64,000 nucleotides of DNA from an uncultured Eubacteriales bacterium (lineage in GTDB: Bacteria > Bacillota > Clostridia > Oscillospirales > Acutalibacteraceae): NCBI GenBank assembly GCA_934445015.1, contig CAKSDJ010000002.1, positions 17,102 through 81,101 on the forward strand, written 5' to 3'. The position numbers and the translations under genes are program-made. Shown here piece after piece: positions 9,419 through 17,816 of this stretch (positions are counted from its first letter, which is position 1; every line of letters starts with the position of its first letter). A model generated the notes under the pieces. It did no database searches. It saw only the letters and a list, made by a program, of their open reading frames with translations, and was not told the origin of the DNA.

Positions 9419-10072
9419 ATGACCGAGCAGATAAAAAGAACGTTTGAAAAACTTGAGCAAAACAAAATCAAGCCCGTTTACGCCGAAAACAAAGCAGAGG
9501 CGGTAAACATTGTAAAAAATATTTTATTTGACGGTTGCGTTATAACCGCGGGCGGTTCAATGTCGCTTGCCGAAAGCGGCGTTTTGCAGTTGCTTAAAAG
9601 CGGCAAATATAACTTTTTTGACCGCGCTGAAAGCGGTATTACGCCCGAGCGCCAGCAGGAGTGCTTTAAGGCGTCAATAGGCGCAGACTTTTTCTTTTGC
9701 TCAACAAATGCTTTGACCGAAAACGGTGAACTGCTTAACGTTGACGGGTTTGCAAACCGTATTTCATCAATAGCTTTCGGACCCAAAAGGGTCATTATGA
9801 TAGTAGGCAAAAACAAAATCGTGCCTGATCTAAAATCGGCGTTTTTACGCGTCAAAAAAATTGCGGCGCCCAAAAACTGTGTAAGGCTCGGCATAGATAA
9901 CCCTTGCGCAAAACTCGGTCATTGCGTATCTCTTGAAAAAACCGACACACCCGATTTTGCAGACGGCTGTAAAAAAGACACCCGAATATGCTGCGATTAC
10001 CTTGTAACTGCCTTGCAGCGTCAAAGGGGCAGAATTACGGTGATCCTTGTAAATGAGGACTTGGGTTACTGA
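9419..10072 (+). CDS. LUD domain protein (LutC/YkgG-like)
   Basis: 217 residues with the DUF162/LUD fold: a Gly-rich start (VITAGGSMSLAESGVL), then GADFFFCSTNALTENGELLNVDG and the conserved RVIMIVGKNKIV segment. LUD proteins take part in lactate oxidation (LutBC) or related redox steps. Here lutA and lutB are absent, so the role is open. The C-terminal third contains several Cys residues (CAKLGHC, CKKDTRICC) that could bind metal. Good ribosome site (AGAGGTG). It follows the radical SAM gene by 40 bp. Confidence 0.88.
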   Translation: MTEQIKRTFEKLEQNKIKPVYAENKAEAVNIVKNILFDGCVITAGGSMSLAESGVLQLLKSGKYNFFDRAESGITPERQQECFKASIGADFFFCSTNALTENGELLNVDGFANRISSIAFGPKRVIMIVGKNKIVPDLKSAFLRVKKIAAPKNCVRLGIDNPCAKLGHCVSLEKTDTPDFADGCKKDTRICCDYLVTALQRQRGRITVILVNEDLGY

Positions 10073-10085
10073 TATGTTAAAACAA

Positions 10086-10127
10086 AAATCACGCACTGCG
10101 GTGGCTGACCGCGGCGCGTGATTTTTT
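10086..10127. terminator. intrinsic terminator between convergent genes
   Basis: Stem AAATCACGC / GCGTGATTT enclosing an inner hairpin GCGGT/ACCGC, with T-run TTTTTT on + and AAAAA (T-run on -) on the other side. Confidence 0.85.
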
Positions 10128-10147
10128 ATGCTCAAAAGAGGTTAAAA

Positions 10148-12043
10148 TCAGTCCTGCTGTTCGGATAAACTTTCCCAAAAGGTCATGGCTTCAAGCAATT
10201 CGGCTTCAAGCGCGTCTGTGCGCTCCTGTATTTCAGAGAGTTTTTTGTAGTCCGCAAGATTTTCGGGCAGGCTTTGTTCGGCTTTTAAATCGTTGAGTTT
10301 TGCTTCAATATCGGCTATTTTTTCTTCTGCCTTTTTAAGTGCGCGTTCACGGCGCGCTTTTTCTTTAAGAGGGGTTGAAAAGGTCTTTTTAGGCGATTTA
10401 ACCGGTTTTTGAGCAGCATTTTGTTCTTTTGCGTCATCGGGTTTTAGGTACTTTGACATATAATCGTCATAACCGCAGTCATATATGTTGGCAGTATCAT
10501 CTTCAAAAACTATGAGCCGCTCGGCAAGTTTTTTAACAAAATAACGGTCGTGTGATACAAAGATCAGGGTTCCCTCATATTGCAGCAAAAGGTCCTCTAA
10601 AGTTTCTTTCGAGATAATATCCATATGGTTTGTCGGCTCGTCCAAAATAAGCAGATTAGGCGACTTTTTGAACAGTTTGCACAGCGCAAGCCTTACGCGT
10701 TCTCCGCCCGACAGCATATCGATTGTTTTAAAAACGGCGTCGCCGCTTAGCAAAAACGCACCCAAAGCGCTGCGTGCTTCAAATTCATTCATAGCCGGAA
10801 ACGCCGACAGCATATTATCTAAAACCGTTTCACTGCCCCGTATCTGAGCCATTTGCTGGTCAAAATATCCCGTGTTTACCATGGCCCCGAAACTGTAACT
10901 GCCCGAAATCGGCGCAACTTTGCCCACAAGTGTTTTAAGCAGCGTTGATTTACCCTTACCGTTACCGCCTATTATACCTATGCGGTCTTTTCGGTTAACT
11001 GTAAATGAAATGGTTGCAAGCGGTGCGTCAAACCCCACTGTAAGATTGCTTGCAACAAGCACCTCTTTTGCGCTTTGAACCAGCGGTCCGAGCGTTGCTT
11101 TAAAGGTTTTGTTGTCGGCGTGTTGCGGCGCGTCAAGTTTTTCCATACGGTCTAACGACTTTAATTTTGACTGTGCCATAGCGGCTTTTGAGGCCTTGTA
11201 TCTGAACCGCTCCGCCGTAGCGGTAATGCGCGAGATTTCTTTTTGCTGAGCGTCATAATTTTTTTGCGCCATAGCGGCATTTTCACGTTTTTTTGCGGTA
11301 AACTGCGTGTAATTGCCGGTGTAGCGCGTTGTTTTTCCGTGCTCAATTTCATATATCTCGGTTACGGTGTTATCCAAAAACATACGGTCGTGCGAAACTA
11401 TAAGCACGGCTTTTTTGTAATTTTTGATATAATCCTCAAGCCACGATACCGCCTCAATATCAAGGTGATTTGTCGGCTCGTCAAGCAAAAGCAGGTCGGG
11501 TTTTGAAAGCAACAGCTTTAAAAACGCTATTTTTGTGCGTTGTCCGCCCGAGAATTCTTTTAAGGGGCGGCGTTTTTGCTCATCGTCAAAACCGAATTTT
11601 TTGATTGCAGCCTCATATTCTTTTTCGAAATAAAATCCGCCTTCAAGCGTAAAGCGGTCAAGCAGCGCAGTATACCTTTTAATATTATCCTCGCACGGGT
11701 CGCGCTCCATATCACGCTGTGCCCCGTCAAGCGCCGATTTCATATCGATAATCTCTTTGTATGCGCTTCTTATTTCTTCAACAAGTGTCAGACTGTCGTC
11801 GTCAAACGTCATTTGACTTAGCGTTCCTATAGCGGGGTTTCCGCCTATTGCCATAAAGCCGCCGTCGTTTTCGCGGTTTGCAAGGGGTATTTCACCGCAA
11901 ATAAGTCGAAGCAGAGTGGTTTTGCCGCAACCGTTTCTGCCTACAAGGCCTATGCGGCTGTTTGTGTTTATTATAATGTTTATGTCATTTAAAATCGGCT
12001 CACCCGAAAGGTCGACCTTGCCGTTGTGAATTTCAATTTGCAT
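10148..12043 (-). CDS. ABC-F family ATPase (ribosome-associated)
   Basis: Soluble protein with two ABC domains and no membrane part: Walker A GRNGCGKTT and GGNGKGKST, signatures FSGGQRTK and LSGGERVR, Walker B LLDEPTNHLD and LDEPTNHMD. The C-terminus (about residues 530-631) is a charged coiled coil, as in Uup and Firmicute YdiF/YfmR-type proteins. ABC-F proteins act on stalled ribosomes at the E site. Which subfamily, and whether it gives antibiotic resistance, cannot be decided by eye; the long C-terminal coiled coil favours a housekeeping factor. Ribosome site GGTGATGG before ATG. Confidence 0.93.
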   Translation of the reverse strand: MQIEIHNGKVDLSGEPILNDINIIINTNSRIGLVGRNGCGKTTLLRLICGEIPLANRENDGGFMAIGGNPAIGTLSQMTFDDDSLTLVEEIRSAYKEIIDMKSALDGAQRDMERDPCEDNIKRYTALLDRFTLEGGFYFEKEYEAAIKKFGFDDEQKRRPLKEFSGGQRTKIAFLKLLLSKPDLLLLDEPTNHLDIEAVSWLEDYIKNYKKAVLIVSHDRMFLDNTVTEIYEIEHGKTTRYTGNYTQFTAKKRENAAMAQKNYDAQQKEISRITATAERFRYKASKAAMAQSKLKSLDRMEKLDAPQHADNKTFKATLGPLVQSAKEVLVASNLTVGFDAPLATISFTVNRKDRIGIIGGNGKGKSTLLKTLVGKVAPISGSYSFGAMVNTGYFDQQMAQIRGSETVLDNMLSAFPAMNEFEARSALGAFLLSGDAVFKTIDMLSGGERVRLALCKLFKKSPNLLILDEPTNHMDIISKETLEDLLLQYEGTLIFVSHDRYFVKKLAERLIVFEDDTANIYDCGYDDYMSKYLKPDDAKEQNAAQKPVKSPKKTFSTPLKEKARRERALKKAEEKIADIEAKLNDLKAEQSLPENLADYKKLSEIQERTDALEAELLEAMTFWESLSEQQD

Positions 12044-12126
12044 ACCATCACCACTGTGATTTTAACATTTTTTTATTCTGTTTGCAACAAAATTGCATAT
12101 TATTGGGCGCCGCTGCAACAAAACAG

Positions 12127-12155
12127 TTGCAAAAGGGCGAATTTTGCTCTATAAT
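12127..12155 (+). promoter_or_regulatory. sigma-A promoter of proS
   Basis: TTGCAA (12127-12132), 17 bp, perfect TATAAT (12150-12155). The leader is only about 30 nt, so there is no room for a T-box. Confidence 0.8.
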
Positions 12156-12191
12156 AACTATAATTATGAAAAAATGTGTTTGGTGATTAAA

Positions 12192-13628
12192 ATGGCAAAA
12201 CAGGAAAAATTAGTTAAATCGATTACCTCTATGGATGAGGATTTCGCAAAATGGTATACAGACGTGTGTGTCAAGGCAGAACTTATCGATTACTCGTCGG
12301 TTAAGGGATGTATGATAATAAGACCTTACGGCTATGCTATTTGGGAGAATATTCAGCATATTATGGACGGTATGTTCAAAGAACTCGGTCATGAAAATGT
12401 CTATATGCCGCTCTTTATACCCGAAAGCCTTTTACAAAAAGAAAAGGATCACGTTGAGGGCTTTGCGCCTGAGGTTGCATGGGTAACTCACGGCGGTGAA
12501 GAAAAACTTGAAGAGCGCCTTTGCGTTCGCCCCACATCCGAAACGCTTTTCTGCGACCACTTTAAAAATATTGTTCATTCTTACCGCGACCTGCCTAAAC
12601 TTTATAATCAGTGGTGCAGCGTTGTAAGATGGGAAAAAACCACCCGTCCGTTTTTGCGTTCGCGTGAATTTTTGTGGCAGGAGGGTCATACCCTGCACGC
12701 CACCGCAGATGAGGCAAAACACGAGACCGAACAAATGCTTAATGTATACGCCCGTTTTGCAGAAGAAGTTCTAGCAATGCCGGTAATAAAGGGTCAAAAA
12801 ACCGAAAAAGAGCGTTTTGCGGGCGCAGAAGCCACCTACACAATCGAAGCGCTTATGCACGACGGCAAAGCACTTCAAAGCGGAACATCGCATTATTTCG
12901 GCGACGGTTTTTCACGCGCGTTTGACGTTCAGTACACCGATAAAGAAAACAAACCGGTCTACCCGTATCAGACGTCCTGGGGTTCAACTACACGCCTTAT
13001 AGGCGCGGTAATTATGACCCACGGCGATGACAACGGCCTTGTATTACCGCCTGCAATAGCGCCTGTTCAGGCAGTTATTATTCCTATTGCGTCACACAAA
13101 GAGGGCGTAAGCGAAAAAGCGCAGCAAATTTGCGACAGTCTTAAATCTGTTTGCCGCGTAAAACTTGACAATACCGACCAGACCCCCGGATGGAAATTTG
13201 CCGAGTATGAAATGAAAGGTGTGCCGCTCCGTATTGAAATAGGTCCCCGTGATATTGAAAACAATCAGTGCGTGGTAGTGCGTCGCGATAACCGCGAAAA
13301 AATTACCGTATCTCTTGATGAGTTGGCTGTGCGTATACCCGAACTGCTTGCTGAGTTCCATAAAAGTTTATTTGAAAAAGCGCTTGCACGCCGCAGTGAG
13401 ATGACTTACGATGCAAAAACTCTTGATGAAATCAAAAAAATTGCAGATACTAAAGCAGGGTTTATACGCGCTATGTGGTGCGGCGACCGCGAGTGTGAAG
13501 ATAAACTTAAAGAGGTTGCAGGCATAACCTCGCGCTGTATCCCGTTTGAGCAGGAGCATCTGTCAGACACCTGCGTTTGCTGTGGCAAAAAAGCAACAAA
13601 AATGCTTTATTGGGGAAAGGCGTATTGA
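12192..13628 (+). CDS. proS: prolyl-tRNA synthetase (short, archaeal/eukaryotic-type)
   Basis: Class II synthetase charging tRNA-Pro, 478 residues. It lacks the bacterial INS editing insertion and has the ProS type 3 layout: catalytic core with [12 protein letters not shown] and [16 protein letters not shown], anticodon-binding domain, and a C-terminal domain with a Cys-rich zinc-like site ([18 protein letters not shown] at the end; further Cys at CGDRECED). The ATG at 12192 fits the family start and follows TGGTG; an earlier in-frame ATG at 12093 lies upstream of the promoter. Confidence 0.95.
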   Translation: MAKQEKLVKSITSMDEDFAKWYTDVCVKAELIDYSSVKGCMIIRPYGYAIWENIQHIMDGMFKELGHENVYMPLFIPESLLQKEKDHVEGFAPEVAWVTHGGEEKLEERLCVRPTSETLFCDHFKNIVHSYRDLPKLYNQWCSVVRWEKTTRPFLRSREFLWQEGHTLHATADEAKHETEQMLNVYARFAEEVLAMPVIKGQKTEKERFAGAEATYTIEALMHDGKALQSGTSHYFGDGFSRAFDVQYTDKENKPVYPYQTSWGSTTRLIGAVIMTHGDDNGLVLPPAIAPVQAVIIPIASHKEGVSEKAQQICDSLKSVCRVKLDNTDQTPGWKFAEYEMKGVPLRIEIGPRDIENNQCVVVRRDNREKITVSLDELAVRIPELLAEFHKSLFEKALARRSEMTYDAKTLDEIKKIADTKAGFIRAMWCGDRECEDKLKEVAGITSRCIPFEQEHLSDTCVCCGKKATKMLYWGKAY

Positions 13629-13672
13629 TTTAATTGCCTTATAACATCACTGACACCGGTAGGAGATAATCA

Positions 13673-15091
13673 ATGAGAAAAACAAAAATCGTATGTACAA
13701 TAGGTCCTGCATGTGAAGACGCAAAAACTCTTGAGGCAATGTGCAAAGCAGGTATGAACGTTGCACGGCTTAACTTTTCGCACGGCACTCACGAGCAGCA
13801 CGCTCAAAAAATTAAGGTTATAAAATCGGTCCGCGAAAAACTCGGCCTGCCTATTGCAATACTTCTTGATACAAAGGGTCCCGAATACCGTATAAAAGTA
13901 TTCGAAAACGGAAAGATCACCCTAAAAAGCGGCGACACTTTTATTTTTACAACGGATGATATAAGCGGTAACCAACAAAGAGTCAGCGTTAATTATAAGG
14001 GGCTTTGCAACGATATAAACGTAGGCGACAAAATATTGCTTAACAACGGTCTGCTTATATTTGAGGTCGAAAAAGTAAGTAAACCCGACGTTATATGCAG
14101 GGTAATTGAAGGCGGCGAACTTTCAGACCGCAAAAGTATGGCTTTTCCCGGAAAGGTTTTAAAGCAGGAATATTTAAGCGAGCAGGATAAAAAAGATATT
14201 AAGTTCGGCCTTGAAAACGATGTTGACTTTATTGCCTGTTCATTTGTTTCAAACGCAAATGATCTGCGTGATGTAAAAAATTATATAAACAGCATAGCGC
14301 CCGATTCGCGTGTAAGTCTTATAGCCAAAATCGAAAACCGTTCGGGTGTTGACAATATTGAAGAGATTTGCGCCGAATGTGACGGCATTATGATAGGTCG
14401 CGGCGATATGGGCGTTGAAATTCCGTTTGAAGAGTTGCCCGATATTCAGAAAAAACTGATCACAAAGTGCAGATTGCTCGGCAAGCGTGTTATCACCGCA
14501 ACCGAAATGCTTGAGTCTATGATAAACAACCCGCGCCCCACCCGTGCCGAAATAAGCGACGTTGCAAATGCGGTTTATGACGGTACAAGCGCAATAATGC
14601 TTTCGGGCGAGACCGCGGCAGGCAAAAACCCCGTGCTTACGGTGCAAACAATGGCACGTATCGCAGAACGCACCGAAAATAATATCCATTACAACAAACG
14701 TTTTGCACGTTCTGAATTTAAAATCAAAAATGTTGTAGATGCGCTTTCGCATTCGGCTTGCGCTATGGCAATGGACGTTGACGCAAAATGTATAGTTGTT
14801 TGCTCGCTTTCGGGTATGACCGCGCGTATGGTATCGCGTTTTCGTCCGCCTATGGACATTATCGGTTTTACAGCCGATGAAAAAACGCTGCGTCAGTTGG
14901 CGCTTTCCTGGGGGGTTATACCCGTCAGGTCCGAAATATATAAATCGACCGATGTGCTCTTTTATTCGGCAGTAAATGCGGCTAAACGCCAACTCGGTTT
15001 AAACACCGGCGATAAGGTGCTTATAACCGGCGGCAACACAAACGGCGTATCAGGCAATACCGATATGATAAAAATTGAAACGGTAGATTAA
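13673..15091 (+). CDS. pyk: pyruvate kinase
   Basis: Glycolytic enzyme making pyruvate and ATP from PEP and ADP. 472 residues with ARLNFSHG, the active-site block MLESMINNPRPTRAEISDVA and IMLSGETAAGKNPV. It lacks the C-terminal PEP-utiliser-like domain found in many Bacilli. The ribosome site TAGGAG is 8 bp upstream of ATG. 44 bp after proS, so readthrough is possible. Confidence 0.97.
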   Translation: MRKTKIVCTIGPACEDAKTLEAMCKAGMNVARLNFSHGTHEQHAQKIKVIKSVREKLGLPIAILLDTKGPEYRIKVFENGKITLKSGDTFIFTTDDISGNQQRVSVNYKGLCNDINVGDKILLNNGLLIFEVEKVSKPDVICRVIEGGELSDRKSMAFPGKVLKQEYLSEQDKKDIKFGLENDVDFIACSFVSNANDLRDVKNYINSIAPDSRVSLIAKIENRSGVDNIEEICAECDGIMIGRGDMGVEIPFEELPDIQKKLITKCRLLGKRVITATEMLESMINNPRPTRAEISDVANAVYDGTSAIMLSGETAAGKNPVLTVQTMARIAERTENNIHYNKRFARSEFKIKNVVDALSHSACAMAMDVDAKCIVVCSLSGMTARMVSRFRPPMDIIGFTADEKTLRQLALSWGVIPVRSEIYKSTDVLFYSAVNAAKRQLGLNTGDKVLITGGNTNGVSGNTDMIKIETVD

Positions 15092-15114
15092 AAATTTAAA
15101 AAATAATTTTATGC

Positions 15115-15150
15115 AAAAAACGGATTTGGTACACACCAAAACCGTTTTTT
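15115..15150. terminator. bidirectional intrinsic terminator after pyk
   Basis: Near-perfect stem AAAAAACGG-A-TTTGGT / ACCAAA-A-CCGTTTTTT with T-run; also serves the opposing XRE gene. Confidence 0.88.
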
Positions 15151-15170
15151 TATTTTTTGCGATAAAAGTA

Positions 15171-15491
15171 TTATTTTTTGTCAAGGCAGTAATCTATCAG
15201 CAGTTCAATCATTTTATAATCCCTTTCGGTGAGCTCCGAAATGTTTTTTGTAAAGCGGTGTGTAACACTGTCTGTTACATGACCCTTTAAAATGTAATCG
15301 GTGCTTACGCCCAAAATCTCGCTGATTTTCAAAAGGTTTTCGATTTTTATAGCTTTATTTCCGCGCTCCAAATTTGAGATCATTTGAACCGAAACATTCA
15401 TTTTTTCTGCAACTACTTCTTGTGTTAAGCCGAGTTGCTTTCTTCTTTTTGAAATTCTGCTTCCGATTGCAACCAAATCTGCAGTCGACAT
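15171..15491 (-). CDS. XRE family transcriptional regulator
   Basis: 106 residues. An HTH_3 domain fills residues 8-65 (GSRISKRRKQLGLTQEVVAE, with MISNLERGNKAI as the recognition part), and a short helical tail of about 40 residues probably dimerises. It is divergent from the 15655 lipoprotein gene, and the gap holds a dyad, GGTTA-N7-TAACC, next to that gene's -35, so control of the neighbour is likely (inference). Strong ribosome site (GAGGTGAGG). Confidence 0.9.
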   Translation of the reverse strand: MSTADLVAIGSRISKRRKQLGLTQEVVAEKMNVSVQMISNLERGNKAIKIENLLKISEILGVSTDYILKGHVTDSVTHRFTKNISELTERDYKMIELLIDYCLDKK

Positions 15492-15537
15492 AACCTCACC
15501 TCTGAATTATCGTATAAGTTTATTATATGTATTTTCA

Positions 15538-15554
15538 GGTTAATTTTAATAACC
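15538..15554. promoter_or_regulatory. candidate operator for the XRE regulator
   Basis: Inverted repeat GGTTA-N7-TAACC, ending 6 bp upstream of a consensus -35 box and between the two divergent genes. Confidence 0.4.
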
Positions 15555-15560
15555 CGAAGA

Positions 15561-15589
15561 TTGACAAACTTAAACTACAGGCGTATAAT
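15561..15589 (+). promoter_or_regulatory. consensus sigma-A promoter of the 15655 lipoprotein gene
   Basis: Perfect TTGACA (15561-15566), 17 bp, perfect TATAAT (15584-15589). A promoter this strong usually needs repression, which fits the divergent XRE gene. Confidence 0.85.
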
Positions 15590-15654
15590 GATTGTGGCAT
15601 TTTAATCCGCAAGTAAAAAATTGCAGTATTGCAAAAACAAAAAGGAGAGTTTTT

Positions 15655-16632
15655 ATGAAAAAAATAATTTATATATTGTTTCTTTTATTAACCACCTTAA
15701 CGGTTTGTTTGGCTTTTACGGGTTGCGAAAAAGAGACCGAAACGTCATCAAACGCTTCAACCGAAATTACAGGTACAAATTCAGGCACCGACTTGCAGGG
15801 TGGTGAAACAGATGTAAGTTCCGAAAAAAACACAAAGGCAGAAAAACAGTATGCCGCTCTTGTAGGGAAAAATAAAACACTTGATAAACTCTTATCCACA
15901 AAAATTTCTCTTGAAGGCAAGAATATAGAGTTGCTTAAACCTTTGGGAACCTGGTTAGGTGCAGACAGTGTAGGCGAATCTATTCTTTTGCCTGTCGGCG
16001 AAGAACCGTTCGGTCAATTGGATAATTATAATGAAAGAATCAACTCGAGTATTTACAGTGTCAATGATGCGTTTGATTTATTTATTGTAAATGATACTGC
16101 CGACAGAATTTTAGAATTGGATGCTCCTGTTCTTTGTACTCTTTTCAATCATTTTAAAGATGCCGAAATAAACGGTAAACCGATTACCGATTATACTTAC
16201 GAAGACATCGTAAAAATGTACGGTGTTCCTAAAATAGGAAGCAAAAACGCCGAGAAAACTTTTGAAAAAGCAAGTAAAGGCGATTATCCCGACGGTTATG
16301 AAGGTATGGCAAATGAAAAAAGAGGCAGAGTTTCTCTGGTTTATAATTTTCCGTTTGATAAGCCCGTTAAAATATCTTCCGGTCTTGAAGTAACAAACGC
16401 CAAATTTATTTTTACTTTTATAGACAGAGAGTTTAATGAAGAGTTTGAAAGGGCATTTGAAGAAGCAATTGCAAGGGGTTACGATGAGGTTGGAGATATT
16501 AGTATCGGCGAGGATTATGAAATAGATTATTCTCATAATCATATGGAACATATCGCAATAGAATTTTTTGCGAATTACGGTCCTAATTTGGAAGCGACAT
16601 ATAGCGGTTCAGGTCATATGAATCTTTATTAA
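15655..16632 (+). CDS. lipoprotein of unknown function
   Basis: 325 residues. Signal peptide MKKIIYILFLLLTTLTVC, lipobox AFTGC, then a Ser/Thr/Gly-rich linker (residues 22-60) and a folded acidic domain with no family I recognise. The C-terminus contains a His-rich spot (SHNHMEH). Good ribosome site AAAGGAGAG. The gene has its own very strong promoter and a divergent XRE regulator, so it is probably an inducible surface protein; that is inference. Confidence 0.8.
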   Translation: MKKIIYILFLLLTTLTVCLAFTGCEKETETSSNASTEITGTNSGTDLQGGETDVSSEKNTKAEKQYAALVGKNKTLDKLLSTKISLEGKNIELLKPLGTWLGADSVGESILLPVGEEPFGQLDNYNERINSSIYSVNDAFDLFIVNDTADRILELDAPVLCTLFNHFKDAEINGKPITDYTYEDIVKMYGVPKIGSKNAEKTFEKASKGDYPDGYEGMANEKRGRVSLVYNFPFDKPVKISSGLEVTNAKFIFTFIDREFNEEFERAFEEAIARGYDEVGDISIGEDYEIDYSHNHMEHIAIEFFANYGPNLEATYSGSGHMNLY

Positions 16633-16703
16633 CAGATAAACCTAAGTGTAACTTTTTCTTATCGCTGAATTGTTTTTTGCGCAAAGACAACGTATTTTTT
16701 ATG

Positions 16704-16734
16704 ATTCCTCCGGCAATAATATTGCGGGAGGAAT
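16704..16734 (+). promoter_or_regulatory. hairpin that buries the ribosome binding site of the PepSY lipoprotein gene
   Basis: ATTCCTCC-G-GCAA paired with TTGC-G-GGAGGAAT: 12 pairs around one G-G mismatch, five-base loop. The 3' arm contains GGGAGGA, the only ribosome site before the ATG at 16742. No T-run follows, so it is not a terminator. Confidence 0.6.
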
Positions 16735-16741
16735 TTATATT

Positions 16742-17155
16742 ATGAAAAAATTTACAACCCTGATTTTATGCTTAGCGTTTGCGCTGTCACTTGCGGCGTG
16801 CGCACGCACTATGGATGATGCGGCATCGGACGCGCAGTCTATGAAAAGTTCGGTTGAAAGCGGCGCCGAAAGTATGAAAGACAAGGCAGACAGCGCCATG
16901 CAGTCGGCTGAGGATTCGGTAAAGAGCGGCGATATGCAGGTTACAACCAAAATAACCGCCGAGCAGGCACGCAATGCGGCACTCGCACACGCGGGTCTTA
17001 CCGATGAGGACGTAAAGGATGTTGACATCGACCTTGACCGCGATAACGGCGTACTCATTTATGAGGTTGACTTTAACCACGGCGATACCGAATATGATTA
17101 CGATATAAATGCCGACACCGGTGAAATAATCTCATCAAATAAGAGCAAAAATTAA
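16742..17155 (+). CDS. PepSY-domain lipoprotein
   Basis: 137 residues. Signal peptide with lipobox SLAAC at about residue 20, then an Ala/Ser/Met/Asp-rich helical stretch (residues 25-65) like a coiled stalk, then one PepSY domain (ITAEQARNAALAHAG ... YEVDF ... YDINADTGEII). PepSY domains often bind or inhibit peptidases at the cell surface. The start is set by GGAGG 8 bp upstream; earlier in-frame ATG at 16670 lacks a signal peptide. Confidence 0.88.
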   Translation: MKKFTTLILCLAFALSLAACARTMDDAASDAQSMKSSVESGAESMKDKADSAMQSAEDSVKSGDMQVTTKITAEQARNAALAHAGLTDEDVKDVDIDLDRDNGVLIYEVDFNHGDTEYDYDINADTGEIISSNKSKN

Positions 17156-17166
17156 AATCGGAAATT

Positions 17167-17212
17167 AAAAAATTCATTCTTCCGCTTTCCTGTCGGAAAA
17201 ATGAATTTTTTA
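17167..17212 (+). terminator. intrinsic terminator
   Basis: Stem AAAAATTCATT..CTTCCG / CGGAA.AATGAATTTTT with T-run ATTTTTTATT after the PepSY gene. Confidence 0.8.
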
Positions 17213-17241
17213 TTGCACCTAAAATAAAGATGTGTTATGAT
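17213..17241 (+). promoter_or_regulatory. sigma-A promoter of the SecD-like lipoprotein gene
   Basis: TTGCAC (17213-17218), 17 bp, TATGAT (17236-17241), 30 bp before the ATG at 17272. Confidence 0.6.
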
Positions 17242-17271
17242 AGTAGCAGTATTTTAAACGAGGTATAAAAA

Positions 17272-17700
17272 ATGAAAAAACTGTTTTGTATAATGTTGTG
17301 TCTGCTTTTAGCATTTTGTTTTTCGGGCTGTAAAGACGCCGCAGACAACGGTTCGGGCGAGTATTACATATTAGAACTGACCGAAAACAAAATACCCGAC
17401 GAGGCACAATTTAAAATCACCGATGATGACGGTACCGTGTGGCTTGAAAACGGTGACGTTGACAAGGTGCTTGTTGTTTTTGAAAAGGATAAAAACCGTT
17501 ATTTGGAACTTAAACTTACGCGCGGCGGCGCCAAAAAGTTTAAAAAGGCGCTTAAACACAATAAAGACGGCGTGCTAAGTATTATGTTAGGTGATGAAAA
17601 ATTGGCTTCCCCCGTAATTGCCGACGATGCCGAAGATGACAGCGCAATAGTTCTCGGCGAATATGAGGACGTTATATCATGGTTCAATCGTCTTACGTAA
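17272..17700 (+). CDS. lipoprotein with a SecD P1-head-like domain
   Basis: 142 residues with a lipoprotein signal (lipobox FSGC). The mature part has LELKLTRGGAKKFKKALK, then VLSIMLGDEKLASPVI, which closely follows the pattern of the first extracytoplasmic (P1 head) domain of SecD, where 'LT-x2-GA-x2-F' is followed by 'I-x-LD-x5-SPVI'. SecD membrane helices are absent. It may bind emerging secreted proteins as SecDF P1 does, but that is inference. It has its own promoter and terminators, so it is a single-gene unit. Confidence 0.75.
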   Translation: MKKLFCIMLCLLLAFCFSGCKDAADNGSGEYYILELTENKIPDEAQFKITDDDGTVWLENGDVDKVLVVFEKDKNRYLELKLTRGGAKKFKKALKHNKDGVLSIMLGDEKLASPVIADDAEDDSAIVLGEYEDVISWFNRLT

Positions 17701-17767
17701 CGGTTGAAAAAACGCAGCAAAACAAAGTTCAAATTACACACCGCAAAAATCGGTTTATTTAAAGATT

Positions 17768-17801
17768 AAGGTCCGCGAATTTTTTTCGCGGACCTTTTTT
17801 G
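17768..17801. terminator. strong bidirectional terminator
   Basis: Perfect 12-bp stem AAGGTCCGCGAA / TTCGCGGACCTT followed by TTTT, between convergent genes. Confidence 0.9.
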
Positions 17802-17816
17802 TATTGCAATATGTTT

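Noticed and set aside
12044..12191. T-box leader before proS
   Set aside because: The promoter lies only about 35 bp before the start codon, leaving no room for a T-box.
14249..14992. Open frame of 247 codons on - across pyk
   Set aside because: Antisense shadow of a well-conserved pyruvate kinase; His/Cys/Arg-rich composition and no domain.
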